The notes under the pieces were generated by a model that was not told where the DNA came from, searched no databases, and saw only the letters and a program-made list of their open reading frames with translations. A stretch of DNA of 64,000 nt. Source: Microbacterium indicum DSM 19969 (lineage in GTDB: Bacteria; Actinomycetota; Actinomycetes; Actinomycetales; Microbacteriaceae). This document shows, in pieces, positions 21,826 to 30,044 of this stretch (positions are counted from its first letter, which is position 1; each line of letters starts with the position of its first letter). Both the position numbers and the translations under genes were made by a program. The stretch covers positions 112,452 through 176,451 of the forward strand of contig NZ_AULR01000005.1 of assembly GCF_000422385.1 (NCBI RefSeq). Reading direction: 5' to 3'.

Positions 21826-22856
21826 TCCGGCTGGAAGCTGTCGTCGTAGTACGTGTCGGGCGTCTCGCCCTCGGCCGTGAGGCCCGACTCCGACAGGACG
21901 TCGATCGTCGCCTGCCAGTCGGACTCCGCGTTGGTGCCGGGGACGGATCCGGCCGTCGCCTCGGTCTCGAGCAGCGCCGTCGTCTCCTCCCACTGGCCCT
22001 GCAGCACGTCGGCGTCGGGCATCTGCGGATCCTTGCCCGCCATCGCCGCGACGGCGTCCTCGGGGTTCTCGGCCGCGGCCGCGAACGCCTCGGACGTCGC
22101 CTGCACGAGCGCGTCGACGAGGTCGGGGTCGTTCGCGATCGTGTCGCCCGAGGCGACGAGGCCGTTGCTGTAGAAGTTCAGTCCCGCGTCGGAGTAGCGC
22201 AGGTAGGTGACGTCCTTGCCGCTCTGGGCCGCGATCGTCGGGCCCTGGTCGTGCGCGAAGCCGATGAGGCCGTCGACCTGGCCCGAGAGCATCGCGGCGA
22301 TCTTGCCCGCCGCGTCGAGGTTCTGCTGCGTGACGTCGCCCTCGTCGAGGCCCACGGCCGCGAGGTAGAGCGGGAACGTCGTCGTCGGGGCGTCGCCCGC
22401 CGAGACCGCGATGGTCTTGCCGACGAGGTCGGACGGCTCCGAGATCCCCGAGTCGGTGAACACCTGGACGGCCGACGGGGTCGTCTGGAGGAAGACGCCG
22501 ACGCTCTTGATGTCGACGCCGCTGTCGATGTTCGACATGACGGCGGGTGTGTCGGCCCAGCCGAAGTCGACCTGCCCCTGGCCGACGGCCTGGGCCGTGC
22601 GGGTGGATCCCTGCCCCGCCTCGATCTGGAGGTCGATCCCGTGTTCGGCGAAGATCCCCTGCTCGACGCCGTAGTAGAACGGGGCGTGCTCGCCGTAGGG
22701 GTACCAGTTCAGCATGAGCGAGACCTCGGTCGTCTCGACGGCGTCGCCGCCGGACGATGACGACGGATCGCTCGAGGATCCGCCGCAGCCGGCGAGGACG
22801 AGGGCCGCGGATCCCGCGAGGGCGAGGGCGGCGAGGGTGCGGGTGTTCTTCTCCAT
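21822..22856 (-). CDS. NMT1/THI5-like substrate-binding lipoprotein
   Basis: This 344-residue lipoprotein has a signal peptide ending in VLAGCGGSS (lipid at Cys24). It then has the NMT1/THI5 fold start (VSLMLNWYPYGEHAPFYYGVEQGIF) and the typical GQGQVDFGWADTPAVM segment. Family members bind pyrimidine thiamine precursors, sulfonates, nitriles or aromatic compounds. I chose the ATG at 22856 because AAGGAG sits nine bases upstream; the ATG at 22865 would touch that site. The ligand cannot be read from sequence. A LacI-type operator before the operon argues for a sugar-like or carbon-source link rather than thiamine control. Confidence 0.85.
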   Translation of the reverse strand: MEKNTRTLAALALAGSAALVLAGCGGSSSDPSSSSGGDAVETTEVSLMLNWYPYGEHAPFYYGVEQGIFAEHGIDLQIEAGQGSTRTAQAVGQGQVDFGWADTPAVMSNIDSGVDIKSVGVFLQTTPSAVQVFTDSGISEPSDLVGKTIAVSAGDAPTTTFPLYLAAVGLDEGDVTQQNLDAAGKIAAMLSGQVDGLIGFAHDQGPTIAAQSGKDVTYLRYSDAGLNFYSNGLVASGDTIANDPDLVDALVQATSEAFAAAAENPEDAVAAMAGKDPQMPDADVLQGQWEETTALLETEATAGSVPGTNAESDWQATIDVLSESGLTAEGETPDTYYDDSFQPE

Positions 22857-22884
22857 CGAAGACATCTCCTTGTTTCGGGTGGTT

Positions 22885-23745
22885 TCAGGCGCCGGCTCGG
22901 ACGGTCGCGGATCCGGTTCCGCGCCGCGAGGCGTGCCAGGGGATGAGGAAGCGCTCGGCGATCTGGATGATCGCGAAGAGGAGGACGCCCATGAGCGACA
23001 TGATGATCAGGGCGGCGAAGAGCATCGCGGTGTCGAGCATGCCGTTGGCCTGGAGGATCACGTAGCCGAGGCCCTCGTTCGCGCCGACGAACTCGCCGAC
23101 GACGGCGCCCGTGACGGCGAGGGTCGCGGCCACCTTGAGCCCGCTCAGCAGCTCGGGGAGCGCGGCGGGGAGCCGCACCTTGAGGAACGTCTTGATGCGG
23201 CCCGCGCCCATCGTCGAGGTGAGCTGCAGGATCTCGGGGTCGACGGATCGGAGCCCGGAGAGGCCCGAGATCACAACGGGGAAGAACGCCATGAGGACGG
23301 CGACGAGGATCTTGGGTCCGACGCCGAACCCGAGCCACACGATGAACAGCGGGGCGATCGCGATCTTCGGGATGACCTGGGCGAAGAGGATGATCGGGTA
23401 GACCGTCTTCTCGAGGCCGGACGAGTACACCATCAGCACGGCGACGAGGAGGCCGACGACGGCCGCGATCACGAAGCCGATGACGGTCTCGTACGTCGTG
23501 ACCCACGTGTGGTGCGCCAGGTAGGGCCCGTTCTCGGCGAACGCCGCCCACGTGTCGGCGGGCGAGGGGATCAGGTACGGGGCCACGAGGCCGAACTCGG
23601 TGACGACCCACCACAGGATGAGGAGGGCGATCACGAAGACGATCGGGTGCCAGAACCGCCCGATCCAGCGGGCGAACGCCGACGGCTGTCGGTCTCGGGA
23701 TTCCGCGAGCGCGAGCGTCTCGGTCGCGGTTGCGTTGACGGTCAT
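22885..23745 (-). CDS. ABC transporter permease, SsuC/TauC type
   Basis: This 286-residue inner-membrane permease has about six helices and the EAA-type loop (STMGAGRIKTFLKVRLPAALPEL) that contacts the ATPase. It is the first gene of a three-gene minus-strand importer operon (permease, binding protein, ATPase). The ATG at 23745 is the first start of the conserved region, preceded by a short leader carrying the promoter and the LacI-type operator at 23799-23851. Confidence 0.9.
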   Translation of the reverse strand: MTVNATATETLALAESRDRQPSAFARWIGRFWHPIVFVIALLILWWVVTEFGLVAPYLIPSPADTWAAFAENGPYLAHHTWVTTYETVIGFVIAAVVGLLVAVLMVYSSGLEKTVYPIILFAQVIPKIAIAPLFIVWLGFGVGPKILVAVLMAFFPVVISGLSGLRSVDPEILQLTSTMGAGRIKTFLKVRLPAALPELLSGLKVAATLAVTGAVVGEFVGANEGLGYVILQANGMLDTAMLFAALIIMSLMGVLLFAIIQIAERFLIPWHASRRGTGSATVRAGA

Positions 23746-23798
23746 TGACGGGCTCCACATCGTCGTGGACTGCCCGCCGCGGCGCTGCGGCGGGGATC

Positions 23799-23851
23799 CG
23801 GGAAAGCGCTTCCCGTGCACCGATCAAAACATCGCGGCGGACCCGTGTCAA
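23799..23851 (-). promoter_or_regulatory. Sigma-70-like promoter overlapped by LacI-type operator
   Basis: On the minus strand a perfect -35 TTGACA (23846-23851) is separated by 17 bases from a -10 TTTGAT (23823-23828). Directly downstream lies CGGGAAAGCGCTTCCCG (23799-23815), which shares GGGAAAGCGCTT with the operator before the DUF993 operon. The arrangement predicts simple repression by a LacI-family protein, most likely the one encoded at 18539-19567. Confidence 0.75.
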
Positions 23852-23921
23852 GGAACGGATCGGCATCGAGAGGGCCGCGCGCCCTCGCCGTCTGCGAGCG
23901 CCGCGCGGCCCCCTCTCCGCG

Positions 23922-24329
23922 TCAGGCGCGGCCTTCGAACTCCTCGTCGGTGACCTGCTCGCCCCACCAGCTGGGGGTCTCGGCGTCGCCGTCGGCCTCG
24001 AGGATCGCGTAGTGCGCCATCATGTGGCCGGGCGCGGCCGCGTGCCAGCGCTCCTCGTTCGGAGGCGTGTAGAGCGTCTGCCCCGCGCGGACCTCGATGA
24101 TCTCGCCCGCGCGGTTGCCGAAGCGTCCGACGCCGTCGATCACGTGCAGGTACTGGCCGCGCGCGTGCGAGTGCCAGGCGGTGCGGGCGCCGGGCAGGAA
24201 GCGCACCTTGCCGACGATCGTGCGCTGCAGCGACTCGTCGTGCGGCAGGACGATGTGGTCGAGGTAGACGCCTCCCGGGAACCGGTCCTCGGGGTTCAGG
24301 ATCGTCTCGGACTCGGGTTCGATGTTCAT
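23922..24329 (-). CDS. Cupin protein, hydroxynitrile-lyase-like
   Basis: This 135-residue single-domain cupin has complete metal ligands His53, His55, Gln59 and His96 in PGARTAWHSHARGQ and EERWHAAAP. The pattern resembles the small Mn-cupins annotated as (R)-mandelonitrile lyase, such as the Granulicella enzyme; this is recognition, not alignment. The start at 24329 has GGAGAACCG before it and overlaps the upstream gene's stop by four bases. It pairs with a carboxymuconolactone decarboxylase-like gene, a common partnership of unknown meaning. Confidence 0.75.
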   Translation of the reverse strand: MNIEPESETILNPEDRFPGGVYLDHIVLPHDESLQRTIVGKVRFLPGARTAWHSHARGQYLHVIDGVGRFGNRAGEIIEVRAGQTLYTPPNEERWHAAAPGHMMAHYAILEADGDAETPSWWGEQVTDEEFEGRA

Positions 24330-24661
24330 CGGTTCTCCTTCTCGAACGCGTTCTTCGCGACGGCCATGGCGCTCATCGCATTGGGCCAGCCCGTGTAGAA
24401 CGCCAGGTGGGTGATGAGCTCCTTGACCTCGTCCCACGTGACCCCGTGCTCGATCGCGAAGGGGATGTGGAAGTTCAGCTGCTCGGCCTTGCCCGTCGCG
24501 ACGAGCGCGGCGACCGTCGCGAAGCTGCGGTCGCGGGGCGAGAGCTCGGGGCGCTCCCAGACCTCGTCGAACAGCACGCGGTCGGTGTAGTGCACGAGGC
24601 CTGGCGCAAAGTCGCCGAAGGCGTTGAAGCCGCCCTGCCATCCCTGTTTCTCATCGGTCAT
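24326..24661 (-). CDS. Carboxymuconolactone decarboxylase-family protein
   Basis: This 111-residue all-helical protein of the CMD/AhpD-like fold contains FATVAALVATGKAEQLNFHIPFAIEHGVTWDEVKELI. No CxxC pair is present, so it is not an AhpD-type peroxidase; it is nearer the gamma-carboxymuconolactone decarboxylase branch. The ATG at 24661 is used; another ATG at 24676 would add five residues. It is translationally coupled to the cupin gene. Substrate unknown. Confidence 0.75.
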   Translation of the reverse strand: MTDEKQGWQGGFNAFGDFAPGLVHYTDRVLFDEVWERPELSPRDRSFATVAALVATGKAEQLNFHIPFAIEHGVTWDEVKELITHLAFYTGWPNAMSAMAVAKNAFEKENR

Positions 24662-24739
24662 GATTCCAGGACACACCCGGATCCGCGTCCGCGCCAGGGC
24701 CCGGCAGGACCCCTCTTCCCCGCTCCCTGGGGCCCGCGA

Positions 24740-25633
24740 TCAGGCCGTGACGAGCTGCTCGCGGGCGCGGATCGCGAGGAGGAGCGCCTCGGCGACGGGG
24801 GTCGCGACGCCCGACTCGCGCCCGATGCGCACGACCTCGCCCGAGAAGATGTCGATCTCGGTCGGGCGGGCGGCGCGCATGTCCTGCAGCATCGACGTCT
24901 CGCCGCTCGGGTCGAGGGTGTCGACGACGGCCGTCCACTCGGCGAGGTCGTCGTCGCCGAGGGCGATCCCGCGGGCGTTCGCGAGGGCGATGACCTCGCG
25001 GCAGGCGAGGATCATGAGCTCGCGGGCCGGCCGACCCTCGCCCTGGAACGCGCCGTATTCGGCGTCGAGCAGCGCCGAGGTCGTGTTGATGCCGCAGTTG
25101 CCCATGAACTTCCACCACATCGCGTGGGGCATGTCGGCCGGGACGACGTGCGGGACGCCAGCCTCCGCGAAGAGGGCGGCGAGCGCGGCGACGGCGTCCG
25201 GCTGCGCGTCGTCGCCGAAGGTGATGCGGCCGAAGTTCGCGAAGCGGATCTCGCTCCCCCGGCGCACGACGTCGGATCCCGCCGTCATCGCGGGCACGAC
25301 CGACGCCTCCGGGAACGCCTCCGCGAGCACGCCCTCGGAGTGGATCCCGTTGATGAGGCTCACGACGATGGTCCCGGGCCGGACGTACGGCCGCGCAAGG
25401 TCGATCGCCGGCGCGAGCCCGTCGGCCTTCGTCGCGACGATCACGACGTCGGCGGCGCCCGCGGTGTTCACGGGCCAGAGCCGGCGCTCGCCGTTGAGGA
25501 GGATCCCGTCGCGCAGCCTGTCGGCCCGCTCGCCGTCGGCGACGACCGTGACGTCGAGGTCGGGCTTCCCCCGGGTCAGCCGATCGAGGTAGATGCCGCC
25601 GAGTGCCCCGAGCCCGATCATCGCGATGCGCAT
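24740..25633 (-). CDS. Ketopantoate reductase family (ApbA/PanE) protein
   Basis: This 297-residue NADP-dependent reductase begins with the GLGALGG dinucleotide motif. It continues with the conserved KADG loop, the WWKFMGNCGINT segment holding the catalytic lysine, and the late ExD substrate motif region (PTEIDIFSGEVVR). It could reduce 2-dehydropantoate in coenzyme A synthesis, but many PanE paralogues in catabolic settings act on other 2-oxo acids, and there is no panB or panC beside it. A 42-base gap separates it from the beta-propeller gene upstream. Confidence 0.75.
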   Translation of the reverse strand: MRIAMIGLGALGGIYLDRLTRGKPDLDVTVVADGERADRLRDGILLNGERRLWPVNTAGAADVVIVATKADGLAPAIDLARPYVRPGTIVVSLINGIHSEGVLAEAFPEASVVPAMTAGSDVVRRGSEIRFANFGRITFGDDAQPDAVAALAALFAEAGVPHVVPADMPHAMWWKFMGNCGINTTSALLDAEYGAFQGEGRPARELMILACREVIALANARGIALGDDDLAEWTAVVDTLDPSGETSMLQDMRAARPTEIDIFSGEVVRIGRESGVATPVAEALLLAIRAREQLVTA

Positions 25634-25675
25634 GGATCCATCCTCGCGCCTGCCGGCGGGCCGGGGCGACGGCGG

Positions 25676-26518
25676 TCACTCCTCCGGGTACTCGCAGAAC
25701 GCGAAGGCCGAGGAATCGGGCGCCCAGCTCGGCACGTTGATCGTGCCCTGGCCGCCGCGGAACGCCGCGATCGTCCGCGCCTCGCCCCACGCGTCGCCCG
25801 TCACGAGCCGCAGCTCGACGGGGAGCCCGCCCGGGTGGCCCGTCGTGCCGCCCGGGTAGCTGAGGTAGACGACGAGCTCGCCGTCGGGCGAGGGGTGCGG
25901 GAACCAGTTGACGCGCTCGTCGGAGGTCAGCTGCTCGAGCCCCGAGCCGTCCTCGCGGACCCGGGCGATCTGCGCGCGGCCCCTCTCGAACTGCTCGGTG
26001 TTGAAGAGGATCCACTCGCCGTCCGGCGTCCACTCGCAGCCGTCTGCGGGGCCCGGATCGGTCGTCACGGCGCGGTCGTCCGACCCGTCGGGCGCGACCG
26101 TGCGGATCGTCGCCGACGCCCACCAGTCTTCGCCGTCCGGCGTGAGCCGGACATAGGCGAGGCGCCCGCCGTCGGGGCGCACGCCGTGGAGGAAGTGCAT
26201 CGCATCGACCCGCGTGACGCGCCGCGCGCCGCCGCCCGCGAGCGGCACGGCCCAGATGTGGAAGTCGTCGGCCGAGGCGTAGATCGTCTCGCCGTCGGGC
26301 GCGAGCACGTGGTCGTTGTTGACGGCGGGGAGCCCCGCGGCCTCGATGCGCACGGGATCCGCGGATCCGTCGGCCGGCATCGCCCAGAGCGCACCGTCGC
26401 CGTTGAGGACGAGGCGCCCGTCGGCCGTCCAGTTCGGAGCCTCGAGGTGGCGCGTCGTCTCGTGCACGACGCGGGTCCGCCCCGTCGCCCGGTCCCAGAC
26501 GCGGATGCGCGTGATCAT
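25676..26518 (-). CDS. TolB-like beta-propeller protein
   Basis: This 280-residue protein consists of repeated WD40-like/PD40 blades (NWTADGRLVLNGD, LAPDGETIYASAD, VRPDGGRLAYVR, WTPDGEWILFN, PSPDGELVVYLS, WAPDSSAFAF). It has no signal peptide, unlike true TolB, so it probably acts in the cytoplasm. Some relatives are oligogalacturonate lyases or peptidase partners, but no catalytic set is clear to me. GGAGGAGG lies just before the ATG at 26518 inside a tiny open frame that overlaps it (see the entry at 26515). Confidence 0.65.
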   Translation of the reverse strand: MITRIRVWDRATGRTRVVHETTRHLEAPNWTADGRLVLNGDGALWAMPADGSADPVRIEAAGLPAVNNDHVLAPDGETIYASADDFHIWAVPLAGGGARRVTRVDAMHFLHGVRPDGGRLAYVRLTPDGEDWWASATIRTVAPDGSDDRAVTTDPGPADGCEWTPDGEWILFNTEQFERGRAQIARVREDGSGLEQLTSDERVNWFPHPSPDGELVVYLSYPGGTTGHPGGLPVELRLVTGDAWGEARTIAAFRGGQGTINVPSWAPDSSAFAFCEYPEE

Positions 26519-26571
26519 GCGGCCTCCTCCAGTGCGTCGCGCATCGTCGGCGGCGTGCTGTTCTGCGACAT
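26515..26571 (-). other. 18-codon upstream ORF coupled to the beta-propeller gene
   Basis: An ATG at 26571 opens an 18-residue frame (MSQNSTPPTMRDALEEAA) whose stop codon overlaps the ATG of the TolB-like gene (ATGA). The last codons contain the ribosome site of that gene. It may be a leader peptide or simply the remnant of a longer N-terminus. I found no homology by eye. Confidence 0.3.
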
Positions 26572-26586
26572 GTCCCCAGTCTTCCC

Positions 26587-26598
26587 TACGCTGGCGCT
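26587..26598 (+). promoter_or_regulatory. -10 element for a leaderless esterase transcript
   Basis: TACGCT (26587-26592) lies six bases before the ATG at 26599 and no ribosome site is visible. A GCGACA lies 16 bases further upstream. The spacing means the transcript would begin at or next to the start codon. Confidence 0.4.
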
Positions 26599-28020
26599 AT
26601 GCCCCCGGAGCCCATCGCCCGCACCGACGCCGGGGCGGTGCGCGGCGCCTGGCGCGGCGGCTGCGCCGTCTTCCTCGGGATCCCCTACGCCGAGCCGCCG
26701 ACGGGCGAGCGCGCCTTCCTCGCCCCCGTGCCCCACGCCGCGTGGGACGGGGTGCGCGACGCGACGGCGCCGGGCGCGACGCCGCAGCGGGGCGCCCCGG
26801 GCGAGACGATCATCCCCGAGCCGAGCGTTCCCGGATCCTCGACGCTCAACGTCAACGTCTTCACGCCCGATCCCTCGCCGGGCGCGGGCCTGCCCGTGCT
26901 CGTGTACATCCACGGCGGCGCCTACACCTCGGGGTCGATCGCGAGCCCCTGGTACGACGGGTCCGCCTTCGCGCGCGACGGCGTCGTGACGGTCGTCCTC
27001 TCGTACCGGATCGCGTTCCGCGGGTTCGCGGGCGTGCGGGGGCCTGATCCGCACAACCGCGCGGTGCTCGACTGGCTGCTCGCGCTCGAGTGGGTGCAGC
27101 GCAACGCGCGCGCGTTCGGCGGCGATCCGCAGCGGGTCACGCTCGCGGGGCAGTCGGCGGGGGCGGGCGCCGTCCTCACGCTGCTCGCGATACCGCGCGC
27201 GCAGCACCTCTTCCGCGCCGCCTGGGCGATGTCGCCGACCCTCTCGCTGCTGTCGGCCGACGCCGCGACGCGGCTCGGCGACGCGATCGCCGCGGGGGCC
27301 GGATCCGAGAACACCCCCGCGGCCCTCGCCGCGCTCCCTCGCGGGGCCCTCGCCGCGTCGGAGCGCGATCACCTCGCGAACCGCACCTCGATCGCGGCGC
27401 TCCGCGCGATGCTCGACCGGGGCCTCCGCATCGGGCCCGTCGTCGACGGCGAGATCATCGACCGCCCGACGATGGCAGGGCTCCGCGGCGGGATCGGGCG
27501 CGACAAGCCCCTCGTCGTCGGCACGACGGACGACGAGTTCACGATGGCGCTCGACCCGTTCGCGGCGGTGCTCGACTGGATCCCGTCCGTCCCGCTGCTG
27601 CGCCTCCTCGGGCTGCGGGGCCGCGCGTGGCTGCGCGCGAACCGCCGCCCGACCGCGGCCCGGCTCGGCCGGTACGCGAGCGACATGCTGTTCCGGCGGC
27701 ACGTGCCCGAGATCGCCGACGCGCACGGCCCCGCGACGAGCGTCTACCGCTTCGCCTGGCCCTCCCCGACGATGCGCTGGGCGCTGCACTGCCTCGACGT
27801 GCCGTTCTTCTTCGACGCCCTGGGCGCGCCCGGCGTCGCGCGCGTGGCCGGCGCGCACCCGCCGCAGGCGCTCGCCGACGAGATCCACGGCGCCGCCGTG
27901 CGCTTCGTCACGACGGGCGAGGCGCCCTGGGATCCGTGGCCCCGCACCCGCGTCCTCGGCCGGCGCTCCCGCACCGTCGACGACGGATACGCGTCGGTCG
28001 CGGGGCTCGGGGGCGCGTGA
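26599..28020 (+). CDS. Type-B carboxylesterase
   Basis: This 473-residue alpha/beta hydrolase of the carboxylesterase type B family has the oxyanion-hole HGGAY at 105-109 and nucleophile Ser186 in TLAGQSAGAG. The acid lies in the TDDEFTM region and a histidine in the C-terminal part. No signal peptide is present, so it is cytoplasmic and probably hydrolyses short esters such as p-nitrobenzyl-like substrates. A related esterase is encoded at 32720-34183 on the other strand. The gene converges on the methyltransferase with a nine-base gap. Confidence 0.88.
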   Translation: MPPEPIARTDAGAVRGAWRGGCAVFLGIPYAEPPTGERAFLAPVPHAAWDGVRDATAPGATPQRGAPGETIIPEPSVPGSSTLNVNVFTPDPSPGAGLPVLVYIHGGAYTSGSIASPWYDGSAFARDGVVTVVLSYRIAFRGFAGVRGPDPHNRAVLDWLLALEWVQRNARAFGGDPQRVTLAGQSAGAGAVLTLLAIPRAQHLFRAAWAMSPTLSLLSADAATRLGDAIAAGAGSENTPAALAALPRGALAASERDHLANRTSIAALRAMLDRGLRIGPVVDGEIIDRPTMAGLRGGIGRDKPLVVGTTDDEFTMALDPFAAVLDWIPSVPLLRLLGLRGRAWLRANRRPTAARLGRYASDMLFRRHVPEIADAHGPATSVYRFAWPSPTMRWALHCLDVPFFFDALGAPGVARVAGAHPPQALADEIHGAAVRFVTTGEAPWDPWPRTRVLGRRSRTVDDGYASVAGLGGA

Positions 28021-28029
28021 AGCCTCGCG

Positions 28030-28977
28030 CTACCGGATGACGATCGCGTGCGGCATGCGCTTCTGCATGACCTCGATCGCGCGGGCGTTGCCGTCGACGA
28101 GGACGGCCTGGCGGCCCATCCGCGACGCGACGGCGCCCGTCGTGCCGGATCCGGCGAAGAAGTCGAGCACGCGGTCGCCGGGGCGGGTCGACGCCTGGAT
28201 CATGCGGCGCAGGATCCCCTCGGGCTTCTGCGTCGGGTAGCCCGTGCGCTCGGGGCCCGAGGTCGGCACGATCGTGTGCCACCACACGTCGGTCGGCAGC
28301 TTGCCGCGGGCGGCCTTCTCGGCGTCGACGAGGCCCGGCGCCATGTACGGCTCGCGGTCGATCGCGTCGGAGTCGAAGAAGTACCCGTCGGGGTCCTTCA
28401 CGTACACGAGGATCGTGTCGTGCTTCGTGGGCCAGCGGCTGCGGCTCTTGGCCCCGTAGTCGTAGGCCCAGATCAGCTCGTTGAGGAAGCTGTCGCGCCC
28501 GAAGACGGCGTCGAGCATGACCTTCGCGTAGTGCGCCTCGCGGTAGTCGAGGTGCAGGTAGAGCGTCCCGTCGTCGGCGAGCAGCCGCCACGCCTCGACG
28601 AGCCGCGGCTCGAGGAACGCCCAGTAGTCGTCAAAGCGGTCGTCGAAGGTCGTGAGGGTCTGGCGGATCCGCTCGTACCTCCGCCCGTGGAACCCGTTCC
28701 AGACGGGGTTCTCGGTCGCGTTGAGGAACTCGTCGCCGAAGAGCGCGTCGCCCGCCTCGGGCTCGACGTCGTCCACGTGCACGGCGTCGGGCGCGTGGGT
28801 CGCCCGCTGCGTCGCGTGCTGGCGCCGGCGGCCCGTGTTGAAGGGCGGATCCAGGTAGATCATCGTGAAGGCGCCGTCCGGGAGATCCCGGATCACCTCG
28901 AGGTTGTCGCCGTGGTGGATCGCGACGGGCGCGGCCGCGCTCAGCCCCTTGCCCGGGGCGCTGTCGGCGGCGCTCAC
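28030..28977 (-). CDS. Site-specific DNA methyltransferase, beta class
   Basis: This 315-residue protein has motif IV DPPFNTG near residue 43 and the AdoMet-binding motif I FAGSGTT near residue 275. That order places it in the beta class of N6-adenine or N4-cytosine methyltransferases. YPTQKPEGILRRM before motif I is the usual motif X region. No restriction endonuclease is encoded nearby, so it may be an orphan epigenetic enzyme. The GTG start overlaps the lipoate ligase stop by four bases, an odd functional pairing. The target sequence cannot be deduced. Confidence 0.88.
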   Translation of the reverse strand: MSAADSAPGKGLSAAAPVAIHHGDNLEVIRDLPDGAFTMIYLDPPFNTGRRRQHATQRATHAPDAVHVDDVEPEAGDALFGDEFLNATENPVWNGFHGRRYERIRQTLTTFDDRFDDYWAFLEPRLVEAWRLLADDGTLYLHLDYREAHYAKVMLDAVFGRDSFLNELIWAYDYGAKSRSRWPTKHDTILVYVKDPDGYFFDSDAIDREPYMAPGLVDAEKAARGKLPTDVWWHTIVPTSGPERTGYPTQKPEGILRRMIQASTRPGDRVLDFFAGSGTTGAVASRMGRQAVLVDGNARAIEVMQKRMPHAIVIR

Positions 28978-30023
28978 GGAACGCGGTGCAGCCACGCGTC
29001 GGTCGAGAACTTCGTGCGCACGAGCTCCTCGGCCGCCGCGTACTCCTCGTCGGTGATGCTCGCCCGCTCGGCGCCCGTGAGGCCCTGGAACACCTCGATG
29101 AAGCGGTCGAGGATCGCGCGGCGCTCCATGCCCGTCTGGCTGCGGATCGGGTCCACCCGCTTGGCGGCGCTCGTCGTGCCCTTGTCGCTGAGCTTCTCGC
29201 GGCCGATGCGCAGGACCTCGCTCATGACCTGGCCGTCGATGTCGTAGCTGAGGGTCGCGTGGTGCAGGACGCCGCCGTTCGCGAGGCGCTTCTGCGCGGC
29301 GCCGCCGATCTTGCCCGTGGGGCTCGTGATGTCGTTGAGGCCCTGGTAGGTCGCCTCGATCCCGACGGAGTGCAGCGCCTGGAGGACCCAGTCGTCGAGG
29401 AACGCGTAGGAGTCGGCGAAGGTCAGGCCCGCGACGAGCGAGGCGGGGACGTAGAGCGAGTAGGTGATGATCTGGCCGGCGCCCATGAGCATCGCGCCGC
29501 CGCCCGAGATCCGGCGCACGACGTCGAAGCCGTGCTTCGCGGCGCCCTCGGGGTCGACCTCGTTGCGGAACGACTGGAAGGATCCGATCACGACGGCCGA
29601 GCGGTCCCACTCCCAGATGCGCAGGGTCGGCTGGCGGAGGCCGGCGCCGACGCGCTCGGTGAGGACCTCGTCGAGCGCGAGGTTCATGAGGGGGCTGACG
29701 GCGGGGTCGTCGACGACCTGCCACGCGAAGTCGCCCCAGGACGACGCCCGCTGCAGGGCGCGGCGCACGGCGGTGCCGACGGACTCGGGGGTGAAGCCGA
29801 GCAGCTGGGCGCCGTCGGGGAGGGCCGAGCGGATCGCGGCCGCGATCTCGCCGACCTCCGAGGTGTCCGGCATGCCGTTCACGGCGGCGTCGATGTCGGC
29901 CAGCGCGTCGTCGGGCTCGAGGAAGAAGTCGCCCGCGAGGGCGAAGTCGCGGATCCGCCCGTCCTGGACCTCGAGGTCGACGACCACGAGCTTGCCGCCC
30001 GGAACCTTGTACTCGCCGTGCAT
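28974..30023 (-). CDS. Lipoate-protein ligase with N-terminal accessory domain
   Basis: This 349-residue protein has an N-terminal domain (about 1-90) resembling the LplA C-terminal accessory domain, followed by the biotin/lipoate ligase catalytic domain. That domain has the RRISGGGAM loop near 170-178 and the lipoyl-AMP lysine Lys238 in PTGKIGGAAQKR. It attaches lipoate to 2-oxoacid dehydrogenase or glycine cleavage proteins. The domain order is reversed relative to E. coli LplA. A TAAGCT six bases before the ATG plus GGAGG inside the spacer precede the start. Confidence 0.88.
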   Translation of the reverse strand: MHGEYKVPGGKLVVVDLEVQDGRIRDFALAGDFFLEPDDALADIDAAVNGMPDTSEVGEIAAAIRSALPDGAQLLGFTPESVGTAVRRALQRASSWGDFAWQVVDDPAVSPLMNLALDEVLTERVGAGLRQPTLRIWEWDRSAVVIGSFQSFRNEVDPEGAAKHGFDVVRRISGGGAMLMGAGQIITYSLYVPASLVAGLTFADSYAFLDDWVLQALHSVGIEATYQGLNDITSPTGKIGGAAQKRLANGGVLHHATLSYDIDGQVMSEVLRIGREKLSDKGTTSAAKRVDPIRSQTGMERRAILDRFIEVFQGLTGAERASITDEEYAAAEELVRTKFSTDAWLHRVP

Positions 30024-30035
30024 GCCTCCAGCTTA
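30024..30035 (-). promoter_or_regulatory. -10 element six bases before the lipoate ligase start
   Basis: On the minus strand TAAGCT (30030-30035) is followed by six bases (GGAGGC) and the ATG at 30023. This is the same spacing seen before several other genes here and suggests a very short or absent leader. Confidence 0.4.
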
Positions 30036-30044
30036 GGCGCCGCC

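Noticed and set aside
22857..23745. Thiamine riboswitch expected with an NMT1/THI5-type importer
   Set aside because: The leader holds a sigma-70-like promoter with a LacI operator and no conserved TPP-aptamer core that I could recognise.
24662..24739. GC-rich hairpin between the CMD-like and ketopantoate reductase-like genes
   Set aside because: Complementary stretches are short and interrupted, so I could not define a convincing stem.
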